From: Persicaria tinctoria
Taxonomy: Eukaryota; Streptophyta; Magnoliopsida; Caryophyllales; Polygonaceae
Length of the DNA: 64,000 nucleotides
NCBI GenBank assembly: GCA_037127255.1
Contig: JBANSL010000002.1
Span: 44,502,392-44,566,391 of the forward strand
Direction: 5' to 3'
Below, piece by piece: positions 11,102-24,124 of the stretch (positions within the stretch are counted from its first letter, which is position 1; every line of letters starts with the position of its first letter). The translations under genes were made by a program, and so were the position numbers. A model generated the notes under the pieces. It was not told where the DNA came from, did not search any database, and saw only the letters and a program-made list of their open reading frames with translations.

Positions 11102-12880
11102 TTTAAAGCTTGATAAGAGCTAATATTCAAACTAAAGGGAATTTAAGCCTCCTTATTGTGAAACCAACGGGCATTTAATCTAACAAACTGATCAAACATT
11201 AATGAATTCTATGACAGCAACAAAAGCTACAAAAATATGTTTCAGCATAAAGGTATGCAAATCAGAGTCAGTCAAGATAAATACTGATTTTTTGCCTCAG
11301 AGCCTTTCCAGGAATACTGATTCTTTTGATCTTTTCCATCCTTGCAAGGACATGAATCCAAACCCAAAAAAAAAATTAAAAAATTGAAGCTAACAGCAGC
11401 CCACACTTGCAGCAGTAGCAGCTCGGGTCTTAATAACCACTTCTGTTTAATATTTTCCTGCTCTATGCCAGCAGCTGCAGTAGCCTGCCCAGGCCTGATT
11501 TTTGGAGCCCACACTTGTAGCTGAGCAATCGCCTCCATTTACAGATCCTGTGAAAAAAATAACTGAATTTCTCAAGGAATCATGACATCAGTCACTACTC
11601 ACTATTGAAGAACCTCCACTTTCACTATCTGTTGGCATTTACTACTTCTTGTGACAAGTATAACATCTATTTGATCAATTGATCCTATGCAAATACATGA
11701 AGCAAACAGATAGATGCATAGTTGTAGTACAAGTTCAGTTTTGGAAAAGGATGGAGGTGAAGATGTAATTTAACAACCTACCATTCATAAGCACTAAGAT
11801 TAAATAGCACAAACAAGGCAATTGACTTGGACTCGATCATTTAGCAGTCAATCTAAACAAACCCTTCCATGTCACAAACTCACAGTCCCTCTTGTCAACA
11901 ATAACTGAATTCCTACTATGGATTCAAAAGCCATGATTCTCATTACAAGCATGATTGGAGTCTCAACATGTTACTGGATACAAAAAAAGTATATTACTCC
12001 ATCAATTATGATCTTACCAGAGTTATTTACAAGTTCAGCACATAATCAAACACACAAACTAGCAGGACTATTATGAACAAGATGAGTAAATCAATTTCAT
12101 CTCTAACATTCACATCCCCGTCTATCATAAAGAAAAATAAAGAATGAAGGCAAAACCAATCTGTACATTTTCTATTTATAGTTTACACAACATCACATAA
12201 ATTTCAAACTGAATTTTTTTTACAAAATGTAATTACACAACTGAATTGATTACTTATTAGTTATGTACAAGTAGATGCAATGAATTAGAACTTATCAAGA
12301 TTGAACATAAAACTTTATCATCCATTTTTTGTAACATAATACCTGAACAAGCTCCATGATGCACATCTACACTCTTTTATTCGGTGTCATTCTGCAAGTG
12401 TGAAGCCTATTGGTGCACATCTCCGATGTCAATCTACACATCACCGCCCTCTAAATGCACATCTGCACTCTGTGCATAGAAGTGAAACCTCGACATTTCG
12501 TCAAACACTTTGTGAGCAACTGGATTGAGGGGCTTCACTGCAACAGGAGAAACAAACATCCATTCCGATTATCATAACTGAAATAATCAACTTCCGACAA
12601 TTGAATTCAGAATCCAAGACTAAAAAGTAAAAACCTAATAAAACTCGAAACAATCAAATATTTGATGAGCTAGGGCTGGTTTCAGAGCTGATTCATGTTG
12701 CCCTTGAGGACAATTACTCAAATCAGCCGAATCAACAAAGAATTAACATGAAAATTCATTCACGATCAAGGTAAGAAGAAAATTGATAAAGCAACCCCGG
12801 AATCATCCCTAAATCGGGGCAAAAGAAGCATAAAAAGGGGATTTTGGAACACTAAAATTTATCAACAAATTAAGAATTGA
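11102..12880. other. Interior of element A without recognisable genes
   Basis: AT-rich sequence with no convincing coding frame, RNA gene or sub-repeat. The words TGCACATCT recur a few times around 12355-12480. Confidence 0.4.
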
Positions 12881-13195
12881 GGCTTACCTATGTGATTCGA
12901 GCATCGTTTGGAGCTTTTGTTCCAATCTTTGATGCAAGCGACCACATATCCAAAAAATCTTGAAAGAGAGAGAGATAGGAGACGACGAGCTCCGACAAAT
13001 GACTAGCAAGGGGCTTGTTCGAATCTCATCTGTGAGCGACTTCGGTGGCGTTCGGGGACGACGGCGATGCTTCTGGGAAGGAGAACGGCGGCCACTCCAG
13101 TGATGGTGGCGGCGAGAGCGCTCAGCCGATCGAGATCTGACTCGATTTGGAGAGTAGGAGTGAGATCTGGTTGAAGGAGCAAGATCTGGTCGATG
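12880..13195 (-). pseudogene. Captured first-exon-like fragment, Arg/Ser-rich
   Basis: On the minus strand an ATG-led frame encodes an Arg/Ser/His-rich stretch (RSRSAERSRRHHHW and RRSPSQKHRRRPRTPP) and ends near a GTAAGC donor (CACATAG/GTAAGC). It resembles the RS-rich part of an SR-type or CDK-associated protein, but no named domain is visible. It directly abuts the right TIR of element A, as expected for captured host sequence. Confidence 0.35.
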
Positions 13196-13334
13196 GAGAA
13201 ACCATGGTTTATGGTGCACCGGTTCGTTTTTTTTTATTTAAAAAAACCGCTTGTCCGGTTTTACACTAGAAAACAAGATTTTCACTTTAAGCAAATTTTT
13301 CATCTTAAGCCCCTTTTTCACTTTAACCTCACCC

Positions 13335-13361
13335 TATATATATATATATATATATATATAA
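13335..13361. repeat. (TA)n microsatellite, right border of element A
   Basis: Short TA tract directly after the right TIR. It is the counterpart of 6449-6561. Confidence 0.9.
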
Positions 13362-16300
13362 TTATAGGTTTAAATCATTTTTCCTTTGGGTTCACTTGAA
13401 CCGAACCGGACCATTAGAGAATAAAAAGAAAATGGCTGAACCGGCCCTTGAACCCTTCCCCTACCTCCAGCCGTTAGAATCACTGTTGAAATTGGGTGAT
13501 TTTCGACCTCCTCAAATCTCGCCCGAATCAAACCGTTTTTGTTTCTAGAATGTTCTCCACTCGTTGAAGATGAGATTTATGTAACCAATTTGGAGATTCG
13601 GGGTAAAAACTCAACCGAACGAACTTATCCCCAAATTCGAAAATCACCCCAATCCGCTCCAGTCAGGCCGAATCTCACCGAATTGAGGATCAGGATAGTT
13701 TTAAGAGTGATTATCTAAGCAATTTATGGATTTATTTTAATCAAATCCGTCTCCAAATCCTTCCCCTATAAATACCCCTTTCGGGATCACTTTCGAAGCA
13801 CACCATCACCACTCCTCTCCATCTCCGAGCTCTCAACCTATTCCATGGAATTCTAAACGCCTCTAGCAACGTTTCCCTTCACAAAGTTTTCAGAAAATCA
13901 TCCTGAATCCAAAACCCCCAATTTCGAATAACCTCGTCGGAGCAACTCGGTAGCCGTCGTCCGCCGCTGCCGGAGCCACCAGATGCCACCCGGAGGAGCG
14001 CCCAGTCACCACGAATCCGTATCCACCAGCCTCTTGCGCCGCCGTGAGCCGTGCCGCCGCCAGTGTCTCGCCGAAGTCATGCCAGAACCTCGCCGGAAAG
14101 CTCATGTGCTTGAAGACGTATCGGGTTGAAGGTTGAAGGAGGGTAATTACAGAAAACCTTCCTAAGTTTTGGTTTTGTCAAAATATGCCCTTTCCCAGTT
14201 TTCTAAAATTCCAGATTCTAACCCGTATTTCTATGTGGGCGTAAATTGCTTCCAACTCCGTTAAATCGCAGAGGCTCATCAACCAATACGCCGCTACCGA
14301 AGAATTCGAATCCGACTAACCCTCAACGCTTGCAACTCCACCTCGAGGCAAGTGACCTTCCGAGCCTTTCTGCTCACTTGTGCCTTTCGTGTCTATAGTT
14401 TTCTTTCCGTTGGAATGCTTGCCAAATTAATTAAAATAAATTGCAATCCATCCGCTTTGTGTGATTTATTCAACCGTCAATTTGAATTTGGCAAGTATAA
14501 ATGGGTAATGTTATTATTCGACGTCTCTATATAATAATGACATAGATACCCACCTTTTTATTAAAGCATGATTATTTTGTTCTTTCATGCTAATTGGTTA
14601 AGAAAGGGATATGTTTCTTTTATGTATCCCTTATGTTTATTTCGTTGTGATCAATGTTGTAAATAATTAGTAATAATGTGAGGATCGGTTGTTGCGAGTG
14701 AAACTAAATCGAATCCAAACCAATCAAAAGCAATGTGAATCATAAATTTAAAATTGTAAAGTAATGTGAAGAATTATAAAGTAAAGTATCAATCAATCAA
14801 CGAAAAGCAATGTGAAATGGTAAAGTGAAGTGTGAGTAAAGTGTAGGTCGGGGCCGTTACTCCTCGGTCTTAAGGTTTCATGAAACTACACTTCCATGCG
14901 AGGTGTTACACAACCACTATAGACAGAGTGGGACCGGTAATAGTCGATAAAAATCCACTATAGACAGAGTGGGACCGGTAATAGTCGATAAAAAGATAAA
15001 AGACGTAAAATGCATATCATGTGAGTAATAAGTTTGAACTAGGTATTGGGGGACACAAGATCAACCCTTAATCGACTGTCTCAGCCCGCGGTTTAAAACT
15101 CTCCGGAAGAGTCCTCCCCTCTGGGTCGATTTTGGGCCACACCGAGTACCTTTTGAACCAATACTTAGTTTAGACATTATAATAAAAACGTATTAATAAT
15201 GAAATGGGTAGTAATCATGAATCATTTCAAGCTATGTCATATTCCATCCTTAATCGGAATATGATTCCTAATACATCTTTTGTTACTCAATCCTTTTGGA
15301 TTATCCGTGTCATAGGAGGGCCGGGTTACAAATAAGCCAATTCACTTCAAATATTCAAATCTCATTTGGATTTAAATTCTTACCGTTTTATGGTCACTTA
15401 AATCCAAAGTTTTCTCTGCTTTCGTGTCGTCACTTGCTAGTTCTCGCGAACTAACCGTCCTTTGTTTGGATGGCTGGTTTCCACAGGTTTAGATAAAGCA
15501 CTACAAGGTCGAAGGTTGGAAATGTGAGTCGGAATCGTCTTCAAATATTTTAGTATTTTACCGTTGTTTTAATTCAAGAGTTTAAATATTATCTTGTAAT
15601 TGCTATCAAGACAAATTGTAACAATGTTGTGTATACTTAGTACTTGTTGCATTTAAAGTCTTCCGCGATTTAATTGTATTTCATTTAAGTATTTAATATT
15701 ATCATCTTGTTTATGGGAGCATGGTTGCATGTCCCTATAAGCCTAAGGTGGTTACAAAGACATTAAAGTCCGCGTAATCACTGGCGCCGTGACATTCTCT
15801 TAGGTTATAAAAGGGGGTGTTACAGACCATTCCTCAAATTTTATTCTTTTTCCTTTTCTTCAACCCCCCCTCTCTCTCTCTCGTCCTGCGGAGACCGTTG
15901 AGCATCCTCACCCATTTCACTCCCCTTGCCTGCAATGTCCAACTTGCACAAATTACCTCTGCCCACACTTCCTCTTTATCCTCTCACCAAAGAAAAGTAG
16001 AAAACCCACTCTCTCTATTCCATTGCCCCCTCTGCAGAAAACCCAGGGCATAACCCTTTTCCATCACCGACTCATCTCCGTTCATCCAATCCTCCTCCTC
16101 CATCCAGCCGGTGTTGCAGCCGCCAGCCGCCGTCCCAGGAACCAGAAGAACGCAGCCGGAGCCCGCCGCCGCCGCCAGGGACACCATCGCCGCCAGAGGC
16201 TATTGTCCCCCCTTCACTGCCTCTGTTCGCTTCCAAGAGAGCGGTAAACCTTTGATTTCTTTTCTTCACTTCGAATCATCGAAAAGCTGCTCTTTTATTC

Positions 16301-16516
16301 ACTCTTCTCCCTCCCTAGGCCAAGAGGAGCCTTTTCCGACCTTGACGGAGTATGTCGGCGCCACCGCAAGCCTCTTTGCTCTCCCCTATTCTCTTTCCCC
16401 ATGTCAGTTTTCGGTTGGACAAAGTTTGAGCCGGAACGACCGACGACATGCCTGAGTTTTCCCCTTCCTTTTCTGCGTTTTCGTCCCAAGCTCTGTTCGA
16501 TTAGAGGAGAGACGAC

Positions 16517-16713
16517 ATAATCAAATCCCCTGTCCTAAAAAATGTCCCCTCTCCTGTCCCTCCACCCCTCCCGGGCCTACCCTCACAATTCGTAATTAAA
16601 AAAAACGAAAATAAAATAAATAAATAAAAATAGATTAAAAAGAAAAAAGAAAAAGAGTTTTTGTGAGGGGGACATGAGGAGGGGACATAACTAGGGACAG
16701 AGGATTTGGATCC
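16517..16713. mobile_element. Mutator-type MITE with 9-bp target duplication
   Basis: A 197-bp element with TIRs of about 45 bp: left TCAAATCCCCTGTCC and right (reverse complement) TCCAAATCCTCTGTCC, both continuing into ATGTCCCCTC. The 9-bp sequence AGAGACGAC lies on both sides (16508-16516 and 16714-16722), the length made by Mutator-like transposases. Confidence 0.8.
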
Positions 16714-17586
16714 AGAGACGACTCCCTGTTCTTTCCTTCCTCTGGGCATGATTTTTGGGCTAGATCCGGGTTGGGAAACGGGTTATATCATTTTCCATTC
16801 AGCTATTTTTTTGTAGAGGGCTTGCATCCGGATCCTCCTCCCTTTTTGGTTTTGTTGGGCTCGGTCGGTGTTCAATTTCGTGTGTGTGTTATACAATGGT
16901 ATTAGTTATTCTTCTTATTAATGATATTGTGATGATAAATCTGATTTTTTGAAAATAAAATTATGAAATTGTTTTATAGTATGAAATTATTTTAAAAGTG
17001 TTTTTTTTTGGATAAGTATTGTGTTATGACTTAAATAAGTGGTTTTGGGATTTTTGGAAATATTTAATAAAAATAGTTGATGTTTATGATAATTATATAT
17101 ATTGATGATAAATTATTTTAAAAGGAGATTTTCAAGTTTCGGAAATGTCTTTTAATGATTTATTGTTGCAAACCAAAATGCTGGAATATTTGGATAAAAC
17201 AAGATTATGAGTTGACTTAACTTGAGACTTAAGAGTTTGGAAAGCTTTGGGAAAATGATTTACTTAATTTAACCTGGTGAATTTATCATTGAATCCTGCT
17301 TGGGAATTTTGTGAATTTCAACAAGATATGAGATGCTATATGATGATGCAAGATGAGATGATGGATGTTATATTATATGTTGAGATTATGTGAACATGAA
17401 ATGATTTATGATGAGGTAAGATTGAATAATCTGAAATGAGATATGTGGAGTTATGTATGATAGTTAGGGGCGTCTTGTGTGACTTAGATAGACTTATGTA
17501 TATTTGTATATTTGTTAGGTGATTTGTGATATGTTGGACATTACTTATTATTGGTGTTGATTGCTTGGATTCTGCGCGCATCCAGG

Positions 17587-17961
17587 TAGGGCTGTTATAC
17601 GAGCTGAATAGCTCGAGCTCCACTCGAGATCGGCTCGAAAAAATCTCGACTCGAGCTCATTCAGTTACCTAAACAAGCCGAGCCTGGACATAGTTTTAAG
17701 CTCATCTCGTTCGATTTAGGCTCGAATAGCTCGAATTCTATGGAGTTTCTAAAACTTTCTTTAAATTAATGTGTTATGACCAAGTAAAACTATTTAATGT
17801 TCGAAAAAAGCTCGGCTCGAGCTCGTTCATTTATTAAAACAAGCCGAGCTTGAACAAAAAAGAAAGCTCGTTTAAAAATTGGGCTTGACTCGGGCTTGTT
17901 TAACAAATGAACAAGCTTGAACATGCTAAGCTCGACTCGTTCGGATCGAATAACACCCCTA
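17587..17961. mobile_element. hAT-type MITE
   Basis: The TIRs are TAGGGCTGTTAT and (reverse complement) TAGGGGTGTTAT. The 8-bp flanks CATCCAGG (17579-17586) and CCTCCAGG (17962-17969) differ by one base. The interior is rich in GAGCTCG, AAGCCGAGC and AGCTCGGCTCG words in both orientations, typical of hAT MITEs. It interrupts the LTR, whose uninterrupted version is seen at 51180-51200. Confidence 0.75.
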
Positions 17962-18934
17962 CCTCCAGGTAAGTATCCTGCAGGAGCTTACTCAATAACT
18001 CGGACCTCCGGCTTGATGTGTCATATAGTGTGTAGGTGTTGCATATGATAAAAGCATACCATGTAGTATCATGCTAGGATTGCACTTGTGAATGAGCATT
18101 TGGTTACTTGGTGTGTTTGAAAACAGAATGGTTGTTACCTGTAAGTCCTAGAGTCTTTGCTAGGGTCATAGGATAGCCCAGCACCATCGAGCTTGTCCTG
18201 AGTCATAGAGTCATTTATACGATGAGACGATATCCCAACACCATCGGGCGAGCTTGATTTATGTTATGTTATGTGCACACATATATGAGGAAACAATGGG
18301 TACCGTACTGGCTAGGTCTACTCATGAAAAAGGGGGTGGAGTTAGGAGATGGATATGCCACTTGAAATTGTCTGGGGCCCTTTATAGTCTTTCTGCATTA
18401 TATTATATCTGATGAAAGCATGCCTTATGTGTTTAAATTCTGTACTGCATTAGACCATCCTTTATTCTAGGTGTAGGCATATTATATGGCCTCAGCGCGG
18501 TCTTTAGGGCCCACAAGCGTCTCTGGGCCTGACTGTGGATAGTGATAAGTACTTGCTCCTTGCTTGTTCCATGCTCCTATGATAGGGAATCCTCTTGGGC
18601 GAAAGTGAAGAACCGACCTAACCTACTAATTTGGCTAAGTATTATTAATTATGTTTTATGGTTTTGATTTTGACCCAGCTCCACCGTGGCAAGTTGTACT
18701 TACTTTTGCTTTCCGTTTCGTTTTCCTTAAACGAATTTCCGCGACTTAGTCCTTAGGACAAGTAAAAGGTACCTAACGACCCTGCGATGGTTTTGGGGTT
18801 CGAAATCCCCGCTTTAAATACTAATGTTTAAAGAGGTTTGAAACATCAACCCATACCTGGATTGCAAGATCCGAACGAAGGTATCCGACCTTCGAAACGT
18901 AACTCGGGTATTTATATCCGGATCATTACAAAGT

Positions 18935-18946
18935 TGGTATCGGAGC
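18935..18946 (+). promoter_or_regulatory. Primer-binding site, tRNA-iMet type
   Basis: TGGTATCGGAGC, one base from the plant initiator-Met PBS, lies 4 bp inside the LTR end at 18930. Confidence 0.75.
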
Positions 18947-18950
18947 GAGG

Positions 18951-21900
18951 TTTTGCAATTCGGGTACACAAGGGTCGAGTGTATGTTTTGAAAACCACCC
19001 ACGAATTTCAAGGACCTTTGAAAAGGATTTAAAGGGGCAAAATGAATTTAATATGCCTAACACAATTGGACTAAGTATAAACTCGACTTATTAAGCATGA
19101 TGGAAACAAAAAAATGGAATCGAGTGGGTAGAAAAGGCGTTAGACCATCCCTATTGGATGTAGTTGGGAATGGGTAGGCGAACTATTAGCTCATTCTTTA
19201 CAGAAGGGTCTAGATCAGACTCTAAGGAATTGCACCGCGGTGGTTGGAGTGGCAAGTTAGGTAGAGATCGTGAGGTATTTGCCCTTCCGGTCAGTCGCTC
19301 CTCGAAGAGAGACATTAGATAGCTTGATGTGTTTTATATAATTGAGCCTGAGGGTGATCTCCCTCGAAGAGGGATCTTTATAATTGTCATTAACTGATTC
19401 TATGATGAGTGTTTGTTATGTCCTAATTATGAAATGAATATTGAATTATCTATGCCAAGATATCGGGAGTACCCTTATTTCTATATTGTCAAGCCCATCT
19501 TGCGTGGAACAACCCTTTCCACTATGTTAACCCCCTTGATGATCCTATTGAGTACTTCTCCGAGATATCGGTCCCCCCCCCCCCCACGAGAAATCGGGTT
19601 GGTGAACACATTGTCTTAGGGAATCACGTTGGGACATGAGGGTTGGTTGAGAGAGTATTGGAAGGTGGTTCTTGATGTAATTCCGAGTTAGAGAGTAAGG
19701 TGTTTTTGGGGATGTCCTTCTCAATTCTTACAACGACCAACCAGTTTCTTCTTGCCACGAAGAGTCGTGCCAGAGTCCCACGGGAAAGAGGAGTGGTGAG
19801 TCAGTTGAAAGGAGCCAATGATTGCCCTTAAGGACCTCTATGTGGTTATAATGGTGACTCTCTCTGAATTACATGACATAATATGATTTTGTAATATCTG
19901 ACATGTATCTTGGGAAGGTCCACTAGTGAAAAACTGCTCATGTTAGTACATCTATCATTTGTTATCGTGCCTAAGTCTCGTGTTGTGCTTTGCCTTCTAT
20001 CATGATTATATGTTGTCATAGCATGTCTATTTGGACTATTGATCGTATGATTGATTGGAAGCATAAGCCACCTGATATGAACCCATATGATTGTTGCTTC
20101 CCCTGAATTAGGTTCATCCTAGTGTGATAAACCCTCCTCGTATGAATGCCCATCAGATGATCTCCTTAGTATGTTAGCTAATGTTGCTTTTGGTTATGTT
20201 TGACTAAAATAGTAGTTCCAATCGTGACCACGCTAGGTGAGGTAATACCTTGATAGATACATGTCTTATTCAAGTACTTGTTGATTTGAACTCATGTCCC
20301 CGTAGTTCGGTCAAATTGGCCGTTACTAGACTCACATTATACATCGCTGCATTTCCTCCCATGCCTCTACATCGTTGGAATGTGATTAATTTGATTGCTT
20401 TCATATCATCGCATTAATCAATTAAGTGCATGTATGTATCGCATGTTATATTGAGCCATTAATGACATATAGGACCCTTGATTGTGACTTGTGCGAATTT
20501 ATGCCTTGCCTACATTACTGATGAGTCTCTCTTGAGCTAGGTCCCTGATAGTGTGGTGGTTCTCTCTTTCTGTCCTCTTAAAATGTTTTACTCATCCTAA
20601 TCAGATTGATGTTGAATTTGATGATCTACTTGTTTTCCGTAATGGCCGGTTAATCCTAGCATGCTTACATGTTGTCGCTCTGTAGTGTTCCCCTATTGCT
20701 CTATGATATCCTCTGGTGCTTGTACAAATGTAAGACTTGATACCTCGCATGATCACACACCACATTATATCATGATTTTGCATACGCGTGTATGACACTT
20801 GAATGTTAGAATGGACCTAGTTAAATTGCCTCGATTGTATTCATGTTCGATATGTGCTATTAGTATCTCGCAGGGCTTATGCTTACCAATATGACTCACT
20901 AAACGATTACATGCCGTACTTGTTTTATAATGTGATAATCATTATACCACTATATGTGCCCTATGACGGTTCATTCCTAGCATGATTATAAACTATCGCT
21001 CGTGATGTTCTTCTTGTAACTCTATGATGTTTCCTCTTGCTATCATGAACATTATCTTGAACTCTTTTAAATGACTCTTGACTATGCCTATCCTTTATCA
21101 TGCATCGCTATCATCATGTAGGACCTATGCCTTCTAAATGAATCTCGTCGTATGATTACATGCCCTCTTTGACCTATTGCGTGATCATTGTTGTCATATT
21201 TGATAGTTACTATGCTGCTCTTATGTGTTCTCGTATTACGTACGCTTAATCTGATTGTTATAATATACCTCGCCATGCTATATTTGACCCCACTTGCTGA
21301 TGCATACACCCTGCTCGTACATTGTTCCTATATGTGATAATTTATATGCTTATTAAATTCCGCATATCTTGTTAAAGTTGCTAAGCATATCTACTTTCAC
21401 GGAATAATATACTACTAACTTATCTCGCATACATCAGTGTAGGACTCAACTGTGTCTTTTGAGATGAATACGTATGTCGTTCTCATTGAGATAGATACAT
21501 GTTAGTGTGAATTAGTGTGGTTGATGTGCTCCATGATGAGTTTGTGTTTCCTTGTCACGATTTTAACCTAATAGACTCTCTTAAGGGCATCGTTGCTATT
21601 CTCGGGTCAGAGCTTTGTCTTTAGTTGTCATCTTTAGTGTTGGTTCATGTTTGCCTCCGAAAGAAACCTAGGGTTGCCCGCCTTGTCCCTCCCCTATCCC
21701 CATCAACTAAAACTCGCACGCTAACTTCGACATCGCTTATGGAGTAGGAATGTTTGTCTTCCGTTCGGACTATCAATCATGTCATGATGATTACCGAAGA
21801 TTAGATGTGCTAATACTAGTTTGCCAAGTTGATATTGAATGTTGCTAGATTGCCTTGCTGTGCTAATATGCTGACTATATACGTGTGCGGGTTCTCATTC

Positions 21901-22248
21901 TTTATCATGTGGTTGTGGTCCTTTCGTATAGGGAGTCAGGGAGCGTTAGGAGTCGAAATTTGAGATGAGAAGGTGATTGAGTAAAAATAAAAAGAGAAGA
22001 GATTATCTTAGTAGAAAGAGGTAACCTCTTTCAACCTCTTACCCTAAGGTTTAGCTTGCAAGCATGAGTTTACATTTTAAGACCTATAAGGTAGGTAAAA
22101 TCCATAGTTGCACATGATCTTAAGGTAAATCTCACGACCATGAACTTACGTTTTAGCAACCAGGGTAGGTAAAACAATAGTTGCTCATGATCCAACATGC
22201 CATATGAAACAAAGAGAAAGAAAGAGGATCTTGTCGATAGACCTTCCA
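18951..22248 (+). mobile_element. Non-coding retrotransposon interior (LARD-like)
   Basis: This 3.3 kb follows the LTR and PBS but holds no gag or pol frame on either strand, and no recognisable protease, RT or integrase motif. A poly-C run lies at about 19574-19585. The sequence is of middling GC content and full of CATGATTATATG-like words without clear period. A large retrotransposon derivative, or a decayed or internally deleted interior, fits best. The 3' LTR is not found, and the right side is cut by element C. Confidence 0.45.
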
Positions 22249-23074
22249 AAAATTAAACGGATATTTCACGAGGTACCCCTAAGGTAAGGGCTAATTCATG
22301 AGGTGTACAACTCTTTGACATATTTCACGTGGTACCCTTGAGTTTTGATCTTATTTCGCCTCGTGCCCTCCTAAGTTTAATTTAACGGAACGCGTTTAGT
22401 AATTTAAAAAAAAAACGAAATTCATTACTTTAAACAAAAACCTACTTCTCTCCGGCTGAGTAGATGAAGGCGACTAGAGGAGGCCAGTTTTGCTGTCGAT
22501 GGACGCTGGCGATCAAAAGCAGCACATAGGCGGCGATTGGGCTAGTGGGTGGCGGTGTGGCGCTATTCATACCACAATAGGTACGTATTGCTTACGAATT
22601 TTGGTATCTTTAGGTTTCAAAATAAAAAATTAATTTGGGGCTTTTCATGAAATTAGGGTTTATTGGTTTAGAATTTGGGGATCTACCATGTGCGACCATT
22701 AATTTTTGTTGCTCATGACGTAGGAATAAAGTTTGATATTCATAGTGGATGTCAAAGCAACACAAATAAGTCGGTTGGCTAATAAACTTTTCAGTTTGTT
22801 AATGGCGTAGAGGTGCTTTGTTTCCTTTATGTTACTCTACGTCTATGTAAATTATTATCATATTTATTTGTAGTTTGTTAATGACAAGTGTTTTGCTTTT
22901 GTATAATATGGCTGTTTCTAGACGCTAAATCAGTACAATTGAATATGTACGAGAATGAGTAGTCATTCCTGAACAACACGGAGACCGTATGATAGAAGTC
23001 GTTTGAAGATGCTTTGCTTTCACCAGTTGTATTTGTAATTCTATTTTTACACTCGATTTGTGTGTGATATTTTA

Positions 23075-23144
23075 AGCCTATTAGCTCAAATGGTCGAGCT
23101 GTGTGCACGAGCACAAAGATACGGGTTCAAACCCCGCATAGGCT
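23075..23144 (+). ncRNA. tRNA-like sequence, left member of inverted pair 2
   Basis: AGCCTAT and ATAGGCT give a perfect 7-bp stem. The D stem GCTC/GAGC and the T-arm loop TTCAAAC with the B-box are intact. The anticodon arm is TGTGC-ACGA-GCACA. It has the best tRNA-like fold of the six copies. Confidence 0.8.
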
Positions 23145-23226
23145 AATTTGATTTGTCTCAATGAATTGGACATGGTTACTATAAGGAGTTTCATGCAGCT
23201 ATCATCAAGTATAACAACAAGTTTTT

Positions 23227-23362
23227 GCAAGTAACGACATCAAGTAATGACAGCAATGAGCAATCATAAAATTCATTGGTGAATATTTCCTCTTGCAAGT
23301 AACGACATCAAGTAATGACAGCAATGAGCAATCATAAAATTCATTGGTGAATATTTCCTCTT
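23227..23362. repeat. 68-bp tandem duplication inside pair 2
   Basis: Two nearly identical copies (23227-23294 and 23295-23362) begin GCAAGTAACGACATCAAG. Shorter AGCTCCTGCAAGTTATGAAA repeats follow at 23570-23710. The interior of pair 2 is thus repetitive but unrelated to the AAGTGC arrays. Confidence 0.85.
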
Positions 23363-24054
23363 GTAAAAAATTAAGTGATGTCGCAACTTGCAAGGGTGTG
23401 AGTGTGACACCATCAAACTTGTTTCAAAATGACACCAAAAGCTAACTGAAAGGTGTTTTGGTTGTTGTATTAAGTTTTTGGTGCAGGGATGTGAGTGACA
23501 CTGAAAGCTAACTGAAATATGGTTAATATAAGGAGTTTTCTAGAGTTGTTAAGCTAATTACAAGCTCTTGCAAGTTATGAAAGAAAAAGCTTGTGTTGAA
23601 ATTTATGTCTGAGTACCTTTTATTTCTAGAATTGTTATAACAGCAAAAGCTCCTGCAAGTTATGAAAACAGAACCTAAGTACAAGCTCCTGCAAGTTATG
23701 AAAACAGATCTGCTTAATTGATTGAGCAATAAAAATAACATTATCCAACAAGAAACAACATAGCAGAATGGAAAAAACATACAATTCAAAAGACTTGATC
23801 ATCACAACTACACTACAGCTACAAGAACTCCTTTCCAGTGGAAACTAAACGTTCCCACTTCCATGGAGACTATAGCTACAAGAACTCCTTTCCAATAGCA
23901 GAATTAGAGACATGGAGCTTGAAAAAAAGCTCTATTTAACAACCCTGAAAAAAGAATTTATATAATTTCTATACCAACCATTTATTTTTTAAAACCTCAA
24001 ACAAATTATCTAATTTCCATACCTCAAGGAGCATAAATAAAATGTAGATTATAA

Positions 24055-24124
24055 AGCCTATGTGAGATTTGAACCCACATCTTTGTGCTTAGACACATTG
24101 CTCTTCCATTTGAGCTAATAGGCT
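24055..24124 (-). ncRNA. tRNA-like sequence, right member of inverted pair 2
   Basis: On the minus strand it starts AGCCTATTAGCTCAAATGGA and ends AATCTCACATAGGCT, with a perfect 7-bp acceptor stem, perfect D stem GCTC/GAGC and B-box GGTTCAAATCT. The anticodon arm TGTGT-CTAA-GCACA has one G-U pair. It points toward its partner at 23075. Confidence 0.8.

Larger units (their letters stand above)
15825..18930 (+). repeat. Second-family 5' LTR (ends before a PBS), start uncertain
   Basis: The right end is firm: GATCATTACA at 18930, followed by a PBS. The body is homologous to the LTRs at 48448-52255 and 47039-59250, for example the shared ACTAGGTGTTGCATAT-like and CATGCCATGTAGTATCATG-like words at about 18030-18080, 51250-51300 and 59180-59230. 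Its length agrees with the roughly 3.1-kb body of the complete copy. The left boundary is hidden because the other LTR ends at 15824. Two MITEs are nested inside (16517-16713 and 17587-17961). Confidence 0.6.

Noticed and set aside
16023..16455. Several overlapping GC-rich frames on both strands
   Set aside because: They lie in the CT-rich leader part of an LTR and show no domain; overlapping frames on both strands are expected from the GC skew.
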